A DNA stretch of 64,000 bases from Leptospiraceae bacterium (GTDB taxonomy: Bacteria; Spirochaetota; Leptospiria; Leptospirales; Leptospiraceae): positions 248,001-312,000 of the forward strand of contig JADJFV010000001.1 of the NCBI GenBank assembly GCA_016708435.1, written 5' to 3'. This document shows, piece by piece, positions 27,275 to 35,404 of the stretch. Under the pieces are notes generated by a model. That model made no database searches. It was not told the origin of the DNA and saw only the letters and a program-made list of their open reading frames with translations. Both the position numbers and the translations under genes were made by a program. Positions within the stretch are counted from its first letter, which is position 1, and each line of letters opens with the position of its first letter.

Positions 27275-27310
27275 ATTTCGCTAAATTATTTTTAGCGAAA
27301 TCTTAAAACC
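27275..27310 (+). terminator. Hairpin after the exported protein gene
   Basis: A perfect 11-bp stem, ATTTCGCTAAA (27275-27285) with TTTAGCGAAAT (27291-27301), and a 5-base loop lie 15 bases after the stop codon. The following sequence (CTTAAAACCTTTT) has only a weak T tail. Confidence 0.6.
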
Positions 27311-27810
27311 TTTTATGAAGAATATTTGTTTATAAGGTTTGATACTTTTAGCCATATAAACAAATTCAAAGATGTAAAAATTTTTCATTTTGTAGAAAGC
27401 CCTTCTCAATGAAATTATTTAATTACATAATCGAAAGGATAAACATTAGATTTAAAACAAAAAGAATAGAGAACCATTCATATCATTCTAGCGGTTGTTA
27501 CCTCAATAATGCAATTTGTATTTCTAGTAATTTGCATTCAACTTCTCTCATAATTATATCCGATTCTAATTACACAGAATAAAAGCTTAATGCAAAATTG
27601 GATTGTCTTTCTTTCATAAAAAGATGTTTTGAAATGAATGGGGGAAAATTTTTCTAATTGACTGCTACAGTCTACGCTCTATTAGCCACAACTTGTAATG
27701 ATTATAGGTTAATAATATAAAAAAGAAATGCTTGAAACTATTGAGGCAGCATTCATTATTAACTCTTAATCAATCGAAGAAATATTAAACTCTGAATGGA
27801 GTATAGAACT
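27311..27810. other. Intergenic region upstream of the deaminase gene
   Basis: About 500 AT-rich bases between the hairpin and the cytosine deaminase start. I see no open frame with a ribosome binding site and no tRNA or riboswitch fold that I can recognise; in particular no TPP-riboswitch core was found. The promoter of the deaminase-cyclase pair should be here. Confidence 0.5.
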
Positions 27811-28263
27811 ATGAATTATGAAGAAATGCTAACAATCGCTTATGAAGAAGCCAAGGTAGGATTTGACGAAGGAGGAGTGCCTGTAGGTGCTGCTTTGTTT
27901 GATAGCAATGGCAGACTTCTCGGACGTGGGAGAAACCGCAGAGTGCAAGACAATGATCCTTCTGTGCATGGAGAGACTGACGCTTTCCGCAAAGCCGGAC
28001 GGCAAACAAATTACCGAGATAAAATTTTAGTGACAACACTCGCACCCTGCTGGTATTGTTCTGGCTTGATTCGTCAATTTAATATTGGAACTGTTATTGT
28101 AGGTGAGTCTGTAAATTTTGATGGTCACCTAGATTGGTTAAAAGAGGCAGGGGTAAAAGTGATTGAACTAAATAATACACACTGCATTGATCTGATGAAG
28201 CGGTTTATCGAAAAGTCTCCAGATATCTGGTTTGAAGATATTGGTGAATGTAAGCATGAATAA
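27811..28263 (+). CDS. Cytosine deaminase (yeast FCY1-like)
   Basis: This zinc-dependent deaminase should convert cytosine, or a related aminopyrimidine, to the keto form plus ammonia. The zinc motif is complete: His53 and Glu55 in VHGETDAF, Cys80 and Cys83 in TLAPCWYC. The C-terminal WFEDIGE and the VGESVNFDGHLDWL segment are hallmarks of the yeast-type cytosine deaminase rather than of tRNA or guanine deaminases. ATG 27811 is preferred over 27796 because GGAG lies nine bases upstream. The 150-residue length is normal. The next gene, a pyrimidine-binding-like cyclase, follows after 19 bases. Confidence 0.9.
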   Translation: MNYEEMLTIAYEEAKVGFDEGGVPVGAALFDSNGRLLGRGRNRRVQDNDPSVHGETDAFRKAGRQTNYRDKILVTTLAPCWYCSGLIRQFNIGTVIVGESVNFDGHLDWLKEAGVKVIELNNTHCIDLMKRFIEKSPDIWFEDIGECKHE

Positions 28264-28282
28264 TTTTCTAAACTAGGTAATT

Positions 28283-30190
28283 GTGATTCGATTTTTTTAT
28301 TTAATATGTTTATTTCTAACTAGTATTCTATTCTCCTTGGATTTGAAGGCGGAGACAACGCCGGTTAAGCTTCAACTGAAATGGAAACATCAATTTCAAT
28401 TTGCAGGCTATTATGCAGCAAAGGAAAAGGGCTTTTATGAAGAAGCAGGTCTAGATGTAAAAATTCTAGAAGCAGTTCCCGGTGTGGATCCTGTAGTAGA
28501 AGTGATTGTAGGCAACGCTCAATTTGGCGTAGGCACGAGCGAGTTAATTTTAAATCGCTATCATGGATCGCCCGTGATTGTGTTAGGAGTCATTTTTCAG
28601 CACTCTCCTCTCAGTCTAATTACTCTCTTTGAATCAGGTATTGACAATGTTCATAAACTAGCTGGTCGTAAAATAATGATCGAGCTTAGCTCTGCGGAAT
28701 TGTTTGCTTACCTCTCTCAGGAAGGACTAAGTCAAAATAAATTTACGCTACAACATCATAGTTTTGATTTCAATGATCTATTAACAGGAAAAACTGATGC
28801 GATCTCTGTTTACGTGACAGATGAATTATATGAAGCAAAGAGAAGAAATTTAAAATACAATCATTTTACTCCGAGAATGGGAGGCGTTGACTTTTACGGT
28901 GATAATTTTTTCACAATGGAAAAAGAAGTAAAAGAAAACCCACAGATTGTTGCAGCATTTAAGGAAGCGACAGAGAAAGGTTGGCGATACGCAATGCACA
29001 ACCGAGAAGAGATTATTCAGTTAATCTATAATAAATATTCCAAGCGTCATAGCATCGAACATTTACGCTTTGAGGCTAATACGATGTATGACTTAATGCA
29101 GCCTGAACTGATTGATCCTGGCTATATGAATCCGGGACGTTGGCAGCATATCAGTCAGACCTATCATAAGCTAGGACTCTTACCAGAAAAATTCAATGTA
29201 GATGCAATGCTCTATGTTCCTGACTCTATAGCAGACTTAAAAAAATTAAGGGAAAAGCTTTATTATGCCGCTTTCGGATTATCGTTATTAACCTTAATAT
29301 CGGTCATGCTATTTCGATTTTATCGGACTGCTCGCATTAGTGAATCAAGACTTAAGATTATGTTAGACAATGCTCCTGTCAGTATCATTGTCCTAAACGA
29401 TAAAAACCAAGTGCAAACTTGGAACACAGAAGCAGAAAATACTTTTCTTTGGAATTCGAAAGATATGCTAGGACAGAATATTTTAAAAATAGTTCCTTCA
29501 AGGGAACAAGAAGAAGTAGAACAGGTTCTTTCAGATGTTCATAAAAATTTTACTGTTTCCCATCATCAGAATGCAAATATTCGCAAAGACGGCAAAGAGA
29601 TTTTATGCGAATGGATGAATGCACCCTTTAAGGGAAAATACGATAACTCTAATTTTGTAATCTGCATGGCTCGCGATATAACAGAAAAGAAGCGATTACA
29701 ACAAGAGTTAGAACATGCCGCTCATTACGATAGTCTTACTTCCTTGCCAAACCGTGCTTTGATTCTAGATCATTTTAAAAAATCAATCGCAATCGCTGCT
29801 CGAAGAAAAAGTAAACTTGCCGTTTTGTTTCTAGACTTAAATGGATTTAAAGATGTCAATGATAGCCTAGGGCATGAAGCAGGAGATGTTTTACTAAAGA
29901 CGATAGCTGAGCGTTTAAAACTGGGAATTCGAGAAAGCGATTATGTAGGACGATTGGGTGGGGACGAATTTCTTGTAATCCTAACCGACATAGAAACTTT
30001 TGCAAATGCAAACCTAGTAGCCAAAAAGTTAAAGGAACTTATTTCTCAGACTTGCAATATTAAAAACGTTAGTATCCATATCACCACAAGCATTGGAATT
30101 AGTATGTATCCCGATGATGCCACCGAATTGAATGATCTAATTCATCATGCCGACCAGCGAATGTATCAGATTAAAAAAGAGGAGAAATGA
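28283..30190 (+). CDS. NMT1/THI5-like sensor with PAS and GGDEF domains
   Basis: A 635-residue inner-membrane protein starting at GTG 28283. After a signal segment, residues 28-310 form an NMT1/THI5 (SsuA-like) binding domain (LQLKWKHQFQFAGYYAAKEK, GFYEEAGLDV). A transmembrane helix lies near 325-345, a PAS domain near 350-475 and a GGDEF domain at the end with RLGGDEF (GGDEF 559-563) and an RESD inhibition site seven residues ahead of GGDEF. It should make cyclic di-GMP when a small molecule binds the periplasmic domain. Known THI5-like proteins handle thiamin pyrimidines. Pairing with a cytosine deaminase makes a pyrimidine ligand plausible, but this is inference. Confidence 0.88.
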   Translation: MIRFFYLICLFLTSILFSLDLKAETTPVKLQLKWKHQFQFAGYYAAKEKGFYEEAGLDVKILEAVPGVDPVVEVIVGNAQFGVGTSELILNRYHGSPVIVLGVIFQHSPLSLITLFESGIDNVHKLAGRKIMIELSSAELFAYLSQEGLSQNKFTLQHHSFDFNDLLTGKTDAISVYVTDELYEAKRRNLKYNHFTPRMGGVDFYGDNFFTMEKEVKENPQIVAAFKEATEKGWRYAMHNREEIIQLIYNKYSKRHSIEHLRFEANTMYDLMQPELIDPGYMNPGRWQHISQTYHKLGLLPEKFNVDAMLYVPDSIADLKKLREKLYYAAFGLSLLTLISVMLFRFYRTARISESRLKIMLDNAPVSIIVLNDKNQVQTWNTEAENTFLWNSKDMLGQNILKIVPSREQEEVEQVLSDVHKNFTVSHHQNANIRKDGKEILCEWMNAPFKGKYDNSNFVICMARDITEKKRLQQELEHAAHYDSLTSLPNRALILDHFKKSIAIAARRKSKLAVLFLDLNGFKDVNDSLGHEAGDVLLKTIAERLKLGIRESDYVGRLGGDEFLVILTDIETFANANLVAKKLKELISQTCNIKNVSIHITTSIGISMYPDDATELNDLIHHADQRMYQIKKEEK

Positions 30191-30214
30191 AATTGATTGA
30201 TTGTTAGGTTTTAA

Positions 30215-30246
30215 GAAAGCACGAGGTTTTTAGTCTCGTGCTTTTA
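30215..30246 (+). terminator. Intrinsic terminator of the deaminase-cyclase pair
   Basis: A perfect 10-bp stem, AAAGCACGAG (30215-30224) with CTCGTGCTTT (30234-30243), a 9-base loop and a following TTTTAATTT tail, 24 bases after the stop. Confidence 0.85.
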
Positions 30247-30259
30247 ATTTAAAGACTAG

Positions 30260-30377
30260 ATTACACCAAGTTGCAGTTCTCATTGCAGTTCATGTATCAG
30301 TTCATCTATACTCTAAAAATTCCGTGACTAAAGATGTACTGCAACTTGAACCGCAAGATGAACTGCAATGAGGTGTA
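30260..30377. repeat. 118-bp nested palindromic element
   Basis: Outer ends TTACACC (30260-30266) and GGTGTAA (30371-30377) are inverted. Inside them CTCATTGCAGTTCAT (30278-30292) is exactly inverted at 30357-30371, and AAGTTGCAGT (near 30267-30277) pairs with ACTGCAACTT (30336-30345). The motif TTGCAGTT also recurs directly. It looks like a small non-coding palindromic repeat placed between convergent genes. Confidence 0.7.
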
Positions 30378-30390
30378 AGGTTAACCTAAA

Positions 30391-31503
30391 CTATTGACAA
30401 TTGGTTCCGACAGCTAATCCATATTTGCTTTGAATGTAGCAGTGGACGACATTGATTCCAGTTACGTCGAAGCCTTGTTCAAAGAAAAGGACTTCGAGAA
30501 CTTCGGCATCCAAGAAAGTGGATACATTTAAACCAGATCCAAGAAGCATTGTATTGGCAGCAGAAAAACTAGTTGGTGTTGCAAGAGTTGAAGTTCCGTC
30601 TATGTTGCCATTATAATAATAAGTAACAGCACCGGCAGAATCAATGGTAAATAAAATTACACTATAGGAGGTAGTGGATATTGCCGTATTAGCCGCAGCC
30701 GCACAATTTACAAGCGAAGGAGAAAGAGAAGAGCAAATACTTGGATTGGAAAGGTTTGCTCTCCAATTTCTAGCATTCACCGAGTTTCCTAAAAAGCCAA
30801 TGCTAAAATATACTTCTTCTGATTGAGAAGAATATTTTTTTAATACCATGACTCCTGTGCCTGTCTTTGCCCCTGTATAGCCATTCATTGTTCTGGTATT
30901 CATAAATTGTTTTTGGTTTGAATTAAAACGCACAGAGGGTTTGCCGTTTAACGCATTTGCAACAAGAGTTGGATTCGATGAACTTATAGAACTAGTATAG
31001 AGATGATTTCCACTTCCGCTAAAATCATTCCATACTTTTACTTCCATTCCATTTTGTATCCCAATAGAATCTGCTGAATACCAAAAACGTAAATTCTGCG
31101 CGGAGAGTGGACTTTGTGAAACTATATACTGATCTGTTTTAGTATTTGCAACCATTGAATCAACACAAACGGCTGCTTTGAGCAAATGCGTCTTAGCCCC
31201 GACCAATGGAACTGGATCGGTGTATACAGTTCCATTCCAGCATGTAGGCTCAGAACCATCTGTCGTATAGCGGATAACGCTTGCTTGTGTTCCAGATACT
31301 ATACTTACAAATTGGTCAAACCGATACGTTCCACCAACTGGTAAAAATGTGAGAGGATTTCGTGAACTTCGAATCTGTCTTTCTAAAACAAGCGAAGAAA
31401 TTGGATTGCAAGTTGAATCCAATTGATTGCAGGGACTAGTGACATTGCAATCCTGTAAGCTTATTAGGAGAAATAATACTACAACTTTTAAAATTGATTT
31501 CAC
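30391..31503 (-). CDS. Lipoprotein with chitobiase-type and LamG-like domains
   Basis: A 370-residue protein. The signal LKVVVLFLLISLQDC gives a relaxed lipobox (Cys19). Residues about 50-130 resemble the CHB_HEX C-terminal type module (YTTDGSEPTCWNGTVYTDPV, HLLKAAVC). Residues 138-370 read like a concanavalin/LamG fold (LRFWYSADSIGIQNGMEVKV, WNDFSGSGNHLYTSS, then KPSVRFN). Such modules often bind carbohydrate or act as adhesion spacers. No catalytic signature is present. Probably surface or periplasmic. It is convergent with the cyclase and separated from it by a palindromic element. Confidence 0.75.
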   Translation of the reverse strand: MKSILKVVVLFLLISLQDCNVTSPCNQLDSTCNPISSLVLERQIRSSRNPLTFLPVGGTYRFDQFVSIVSGTQASVIRYTTDGSEPTCWNGTVYTDPVPLVGAKTHLLKAAVCVDSMVANTKTDQYIVSQSPLSAQNLRFWYSADSIGIQNGMEVKVWNDFSGSGNHLYTSSISSSNPTLVANALNGKPSVRFNSNQKQFMNTRTMNGYTGAKTGTGVMVLKKYSSQSEEVYFSIGFLGNSVNARNWRANLSNPSICSSLSPSLVNCAAAANTAISTTSYSVILFTIDSAGAVTYYYNGNIDGTSTLATPTSFSAANTMLLGSGLNVSTFLDAEVLEVLFFEQGFDVTGINVVHCYIQSKYGLAVGTNCQ

Positions 31504-31551
31504 TGGTTACTCCTTATTTACCACAAAGAAAAAAAATCTACTGAATTTGAT

Positions 31552-31902
31552 TTATACTTCGCTAAAACTAGCAATCTCAAGTGCAATTAAAGTTTCACTT
31601 AAATTAATTGGAGGGTCAAAATGCAACCAGATGAATGTATAATGTCTGCCTTTGTGAGTTTGATTTTCAATAGAGGTTGTCTTTCCATTGAATTCATATT
31701 TTTCTTGTTCGCCGCGCTTTTTAATGAAGCCCTTTATTGCCTCAGTAGTCTTGGCAACATGCATACCTTTATGGACAATGCAAACTTCTAACTCACTTGC
31801 ATATCCTAAAATTCCAAGCATATGTTTGCCCATGTATTCAAAACTAACATAGTAATCTTTGTAACGATTTGCTTTAAATAAAAATCTTCCTTTATCAATC
31901 AT
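31552..31902 (-). CDS. Unknown small protein coupled to rimI
   Basis: A 116-residue soluble protein, mostly beta-strand in pattern (YVSFEYMGKHMLGILGYASE, LEVCIVHKGMHV, HYTFIWLHFDPP). It has no signal peptide or known motif. ATG 31902 overlaps the stop of the rimI-like gene by four bases, so the two are co-translated. The overlap supports it as real. The function cannot be stated. Confidence 0.65.
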   Translation of the reverse strand: MIDKGRFLFKANRYKDYYVSFEYMGKHMLGILGYASELEVCIVHKGMHVAKTTEAIKGFIKKRGEQEKYEFNGKTTSIENQTHKGRHYTFIWLHFDPPINLSETLIALEIASFSEV

Positions 31903-32324
31903 TTGTGTTCCTTTTTCATTAATATGGCATCTTTTCCATCGGGGTAGTATCTTTTACGGACTGCATAATTTATAAAGTCTTTTTTTTTATAGAGTTCTAT
32001 AGCCGGAGAATTTTCACAGTTGACTTCGAGTATAATATCTCGCATGTCTACAAACTCTATGAGAGAATCAAGGAGTCTCTCGGCAATTCCTCTTCTGCGA
32101 AAATCATTTAAGACTCCAAGCCTTAAGATTTCTAATTCAAAAGAAGTTTCCGAATAGAGTAAATATCCAACAGGACTCGTAAAATCATCAGGGAAATAGA
32201 GAAGAGAGGAATGCATGTCATGATGGGATACAATTTGAGCAAAATTCCAATTCTCTGATGGAAAGCAGAGTCTCTCTAAATTTTCTAAGGACTTCATGTC
32301 CTCTGTAGAAGTTTTTTTTATCAA
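31899..32324 (-). CDS. rimI: RimI-like ribosomal protein alanine N-acetyltransferase
   Basis: A 141-residue GNAT enzyme of the RimI type, expected to acetylate a protein N-terminus (S18 alanine in E. coli). Motif A is present with the acetyl-CoA loop FRRRGIAERLLD. The C-terminal block LEVNCENSPAIELYKKKDFI, then RKRYYPDGKDAILMKKE, is diagnostic of RimI. The N-terminal LERLCFPSENW also fits. In many bacteria rimI sits near tsaB/tsaD; here it is paired instead with an unknown gene. RimI versus a related GNAT is likely but not proven. Confidence 0.85.
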   Translation of the reverse strand: MIKKTSTEDMKSLENLERLCFPSENWNFAQIVSHHDMHSSLLYFPDDFTSPVGYLLYSETSFELEILRLGVLNDFRRRGIAERLLDSLIEFVDMRDIILEVNCENSPAIELYKKKDFINYAVRKRYYPDGKDAILMKKEHK

Positions 32325-32463
32325 AAATTACGCCCTAGCTACCGTTTTTGTCGAAACCGCGTAATTGGAAATAAAATAATTGAATTGTCAGAAAGACGAA
32401 ACGATTTTTAGATTAAAGAAAATTATTAAAGAAGCTTAGCACGATGTTAGGGGTATAAACAAA

Positions 32464-32624
32464 TTGTCACCCCCTAAATTTTCTGTAGGGGGTCTCAAGA
32501 AGTTGAGATTCAACAAATGTCATCCCCGAATTTAGTTATCGGGGATCTCAATATGTTGGAGATTCCCGACAGAAAATGAACTCAATGTTTCTCTCTAAGG
32601 GTCGAAACATAATGGGAATGACAA
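32464..32624. repeat. Tandem REP-like hairpins bounded by TTGTCA and TGACAA
   Basis: Two hairpins of the same family as at 3797: CCCCCT/AGGGGG (32470-32475, 32487-32492) followed by TCTCAA/TTGAGA, and ATCCCCGA/TCGGGGAT (32522-32529, 32539-32546) followed by a similar TCTCAA/TTGGAGA arm. The whole block starts with TTGTCA and ends with TGACAA. It fills the gap between the rimI start and the next gene. The rest of 32325-32673 shows nothing else. Confidence 0.75.
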
Positions 32625-32673
32625 CTTGAACAAACCCGTTGTGCAAATTTAATTTCAATACTAGGAGTCATTT

Positions 32674-33543
32674 ATGAAGTATTTATTACTATTGTTGCTA
32701 TTTACTTTTTCTTCTTGCGAGAAGTTGCAAGAGATGGGGCAGGAAAATTTTAAGAAGAACGTTACACCCAAAACACCTTCCGAAGCAGAGTTAGAAAAAT
32801 GGAAACAAAAACTCGCACTCGAAGAGGCAGAGATCAAAGAGCTAGACGAAAAAATTCGCAAGATGGTTCGTAAGACAAAAGAAGCAGGCGTGCTTTCTTG
32901 GAAAATCGCGCAAGGCTATATGCGCGTTGGAAACTATGAACTGAGTAGTCGCTATTATACGCAGGCGATTCAGCAAAATATGGAAAACAAAGTAGATGTT
33001 GTTGGCTCTGAAGTTCATTTCTTTGAAGGTGCAATTCCATTTTTCGAAAAAGCATTACTCTATCGAGAGATTACTGATGATTTGCTCTTCGAAGCCGGAC
33101 TTGCCTATGCAAATGCTTCCCGCGATAGAGGCTGGGATAAAGAGCGTCATGATATTGCCGTTACCATATTTAAAGGACTCATTCGAAAAGATCCGGCTGA
33201 TCTACGTTATCCGTATGAGCTTGCTTTAATTTATTTTGATTCTTCTGTGACAGATGGACTCATTGATGGAGTCGATCCTTCCGGCTACAATGATGCAGAG
33301 AAAGCGATGAAGATTATGAATGCTATCATTCAAAAAGAGCCGAATAATATTCCCGCTAGATTTGCTCGCGCGAATTTTCTTTATAGAGGGGGTTCACCCG
33401 AACAAGCAACAGAAGAATATCTCACGATTAAATCAAAACTAGAAGCCATGAAAAAAGCAGGCGCAATCAAAGAAAACTTAGACAAAAATACATCTTATAT
33501 AAACGTTGTGCGCAATCTTAAAAAATTAGGCGCCGCAAAGTAA
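32674..33543 (+). CDS. TPR-containing lipoprotein
   Basis: A 289-residue protein with a short signal and a classical lipobox (LLLFTFSSC, Cys15). A coiled-coil stretch follows (about 38-70, EAELEKWKQKLALEEAEIKE). Three or more tetratricopeptide-like helical pairs can be seen (AQGYMRVGNYELSSRYYTQA; IPFFEKALLYREITDDLLFE; YDAEKAMKIMNAIIQKEPNN-like region near 215-245). TPR lipoproteins scaffold protein complexes at the inner or outer membrane. It is followed after four bases by the dprA-like gene. AGGAG lies before ATG 32674. Confidence 0.8.
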   Translation: MKYLLLLLLFTFSSCEKLQEMGQENFKKNVTPKTPSEAELEKWKQKLALEEAEIKELDEKIRKMVRKTKEAGVLSWKIAQGYMRVGNYELSSRYYTQAIQQNMENKVDVVGSEVHFFEGAIPFFEKALLYREITDDLLFEAGLAYANASRDRGWDKERHDIAVTIFKGLIRKDPADLRYPYELALIYFDSSVTDGLIDGVDPSGYNDAEKAMKIMNAIIQKEPNNIPARFARANFLYRGGSPEQATEEYLTIKSKLEAMKKAGAIKENLDKNTSYINVVRNLKKLGAAK

Positions 33544-33547
33544 AAAC

Positions 33548-34516
33548 ATGGAGGACTTGATTCCTTATTATTTTTCTTTTTCGAGTTTTTCTTCGATTGC
33601 GCATAGATACAAATTATTATCACAGGTATCTAATCTATCTGAGTTAGAAAAAAAAATTTCTCCCATTCTAAGATCAGATGAAATAGTTAAAATTCAAGCT
33701 GCCGCTGAAAAACTAAAACTCGAAACAGAAAAAAGAGGAGTCAAAGTCATCGATTTCTTTCAGCCTCGCTATCCGAATCTTTTAAAAGAAATTGATAAAC
33801 CTCCTATTTTACTTTTTTGTAAGGGTAATCTTGATTTGCTCCAATACGAATTAGTATCAGTCGTAGGAACTAGGAAACCAACACCTATTTCTAATTTGGC
33901 GACAAGTCTTTTACCGAATATGCTTTCAAAATCTCCGAATTTAGGAATTGTATCGGGTGTTGCAACGGGAATTGACAGAACAGCTATGTTAGCCGCTCTC
34001 GAAGCAAACATCCCAACGATAGGCGTAATGGGAACGGGAATGGAAAAAGAATATCCCTATCAAAACAAAGACTTGTATACCAAACTAAAACATTCATCGA
34101 ATGGATTACTCATCACAGAAATGAGAATCGGTGAGGCTATTGGCAAATGGTCATTTCCTCGGCGAAATAGAATTATCTCCGGCATCGCAAAACTACTCAT
34201 TCTAATGGAAGCTCCAATTAAAAGCGGTGCCATGTCCTCCGTTGCACATGCACTTGAACAAGGAAGAGAAGTCATGGTATTTGATGACCCTGAACTTCTC
34301 TACAACGAAGGAGGACGCAAACTTCTAGAAGATGGTGCTTCTAGACTTACAATGTCTGATCTAAAAAAATCCCCCGATTCCTTCTTCCATATATCTGAGA
34401 TCATTCCCCAAAACTTTAAGGAAATGCCTTCTTTGTTTTCTTCTCTCAGCCAACTCGAAAACGAAGGTCTTTTCCAAAACATAGGGGGCGGATACTTTAA
34501 AAGAGTGTCACCTTAA
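33548..34516 (+). CDS. dprA: DprA/Smf-like DNA processing protein
   Basis: A 322-residue protein of the DprA family, which loads RecA onto incoming single-stranded DNA during transformation. The Rossmann-like core is visible: VSVVGTRKPTPISNLA, GIVSGVATGIDRTAMLAAL, IGVMGTGMEKEYPYQN, SFPRRNRIISGIAK and SGAMSSVAHALEQGREVM. No long C-terminal winged-helix domain is obvious, although the last 50 residues could be a reduced one. The protein may also act outside transformation, since DprA homologues occur widely. No strong ribosome binding site precedes ATG 33548; coupling to the upstream TPR gene is likely. Confidence 0.9.
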   Translation: MEDLIPYYFSFSSFSSIAHRYKLLSQVSNLSELEKKISPILRSDEIVKIQAAAEKLKLETEKRGVKVIDFFQPRYPNLLKEIDKPPILLFCKGNLDLLQYELVSVVGTRKPTPISNLATSLLPNMLSKSPNLGIVSGVATGIDRTAMLAALEANIPTIGVMGTGMEKEYPYQNKDLYTKLKHSSNGLLITEMRIGEAIGKWSFPRRNRIISGIAKLLILMEAPIKSGAMSSVAHALEQGREVMVFDDPELLYNEGGRKLLEDGASRLTMSDLKKSPDSFFHISEIIPQNFKEMPSLFSSLSQLENEGLFQNIGGGYFKRVSP

Positions 34517-34617
34517 ATTATTTTCCAATCGAGACTAATATTCATTTGACAAATTAATCGAAAGTATCCGAAATTTGAAAAAGGAATTATTCTCAAAAAA
34601 AATAAAAAGGAATCCCA

Positions 34618-35097
34618 ATGCACCCAAACGAAGAACTAATAGATAAATTTTATAGCGCGTTTCAAAAGAAAGATTTTAAAACAATGGGAGAATGCTACGC
34701 CGATACAGTGGAATTCAACGATCCTGTTTTTAAAGGACTCAAAGGAAATGCTGCAAGAGCTATGTGGCAAATGCTGATCGAGCGAGGCGCTGAACTCAAA
34801 TTAACCTATAGCAACATCAAAGCTAACGACACAGAAGGAAGCGCTGATTGGGTTGCCGTCTATCCATTTAGCAAAACGGGAAGAACGGTCACCAATCGCA
34901 TTCGCGCAAAGTTCCAATTCAAAGACGGAAAGATTGTAAACCACAAAGATCAATTTAGTTTATGGAAATGGGCAGGCATGGCACTTGGAGCTACAGGTTA
35001 TCTGATGGGGTTTATGCCATTTATCCAAAACCAAATCAAGAGCGAGGCTAACACCGGTTTAACCATGTTCATGAAACGCAAAAAAATCACAGCTTAG
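34618..35097 (+). CDS. NTF2-like (SnoaL-type) protein
   Basis: A 159-residue protein. Residues 1-115 form an NTF2/SnoaL-like alpha+beta cone: IDKFYSAFQKKDFKTMGECY, VEFNDPVFKGLKGN, then DWVAVYPFSKTGRTVTNRI and FKDGKIVNHKDQFSLWKW. The final 40 residues (AGMALGATGYLMGFMPFIQN) are hydrophobic and extend past the usual fold. Such proteins bind or turn over small molecules, but the substrate cannot be read from sequence. A GGAAT site precedes ATG 34618. The stop lies beside a repeat element. Confidence 0.8.
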   Translation: MHPNEELIDKFYSAFQKKDFKTMGECYADTVEFNDPVFKGLKGNAARAMWQMLIERGAELKLTYSNIKANDTEGSADWVAVYPFSKTGRTVTNRIRAKFQFKDGKIVNHKDQFSLWKWAGMALGATGYLMGFMPFIQNQIKSEANTGLTMFMKRKKITA

Positions 35098-35098
35098 G

Positions 35099-35173
35099 AA
35101 AATCCCCTGTATCCCCTTTACAAAAGGGGATTTTGTATACACCCCCTTTCGCAAAGGGGGCAGGGGGGATTTA
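35099..35173. repeat. Repeat with nested C-run/G-run hairpins
   Basis: AAATCCCC near 35099 pairs with GGGGATTT (35127-35134), and CCCCCTTT (35142-35149) pairs with AAAGGGGG (35153-35160) around a short loop. The C-run/G-run layout is typical of intergenic REP-like repeats. It sits between the NTF2-like gene and the DUF2905 gene and could terminate the former. Confidence 0.7.
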
Positions 35174-35182
35174 AAAAAGTCG

Positions 35183-35395
35183 ATGGAATCATTTGGTAAA
35201 AATTTATTCTTTTTAGGAATCATCCTTCTTATCGTTGGAGGTTTGTTTATGCTTAGCGGCAAATTCCCGTTTATCGGTAATCTTCCCGGGGATATCAGCA
35301 TTAAGCGCGATAACTTCAGTTTTTATTTTCCTCTCACAACTTCTATTCTTCTAAGTATATTACTTTCTTTTATTATGTGGCTATTTAATCGGTAA
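35183..35395 (+). CDS. DUF2905 family small membrane protein
   Basis: A 70-residue protein with two hydrophobic helices (residues 8-26 and 48-68) and the family signature between them: GKFPFIGNLPGDISIKRDNF, then SFYFPLTTSILLS. DUF2905 proteins are widespread small inner-membrane proteins of unknown function. The length is normal. The ribosome binding site is poor, and the upstream repeat ends ten bases before the start. Confidence 0.85.
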   Translation: MESFGKNLFFLGIILLIVGGLFMLSGKFPFIGNLPGDISIKRDNFSFYFPLTTSILLSILLSFIMWLFNR

Positions 35396-35404
35396 GAGTC
35401 CAAT

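Noticed and set aside
27311..27810. TPP or other pyrimidine riboswitch upstream of the deaminase
   Set aside because: No conserved riboswitch core was visible in the AT-rich sequence.
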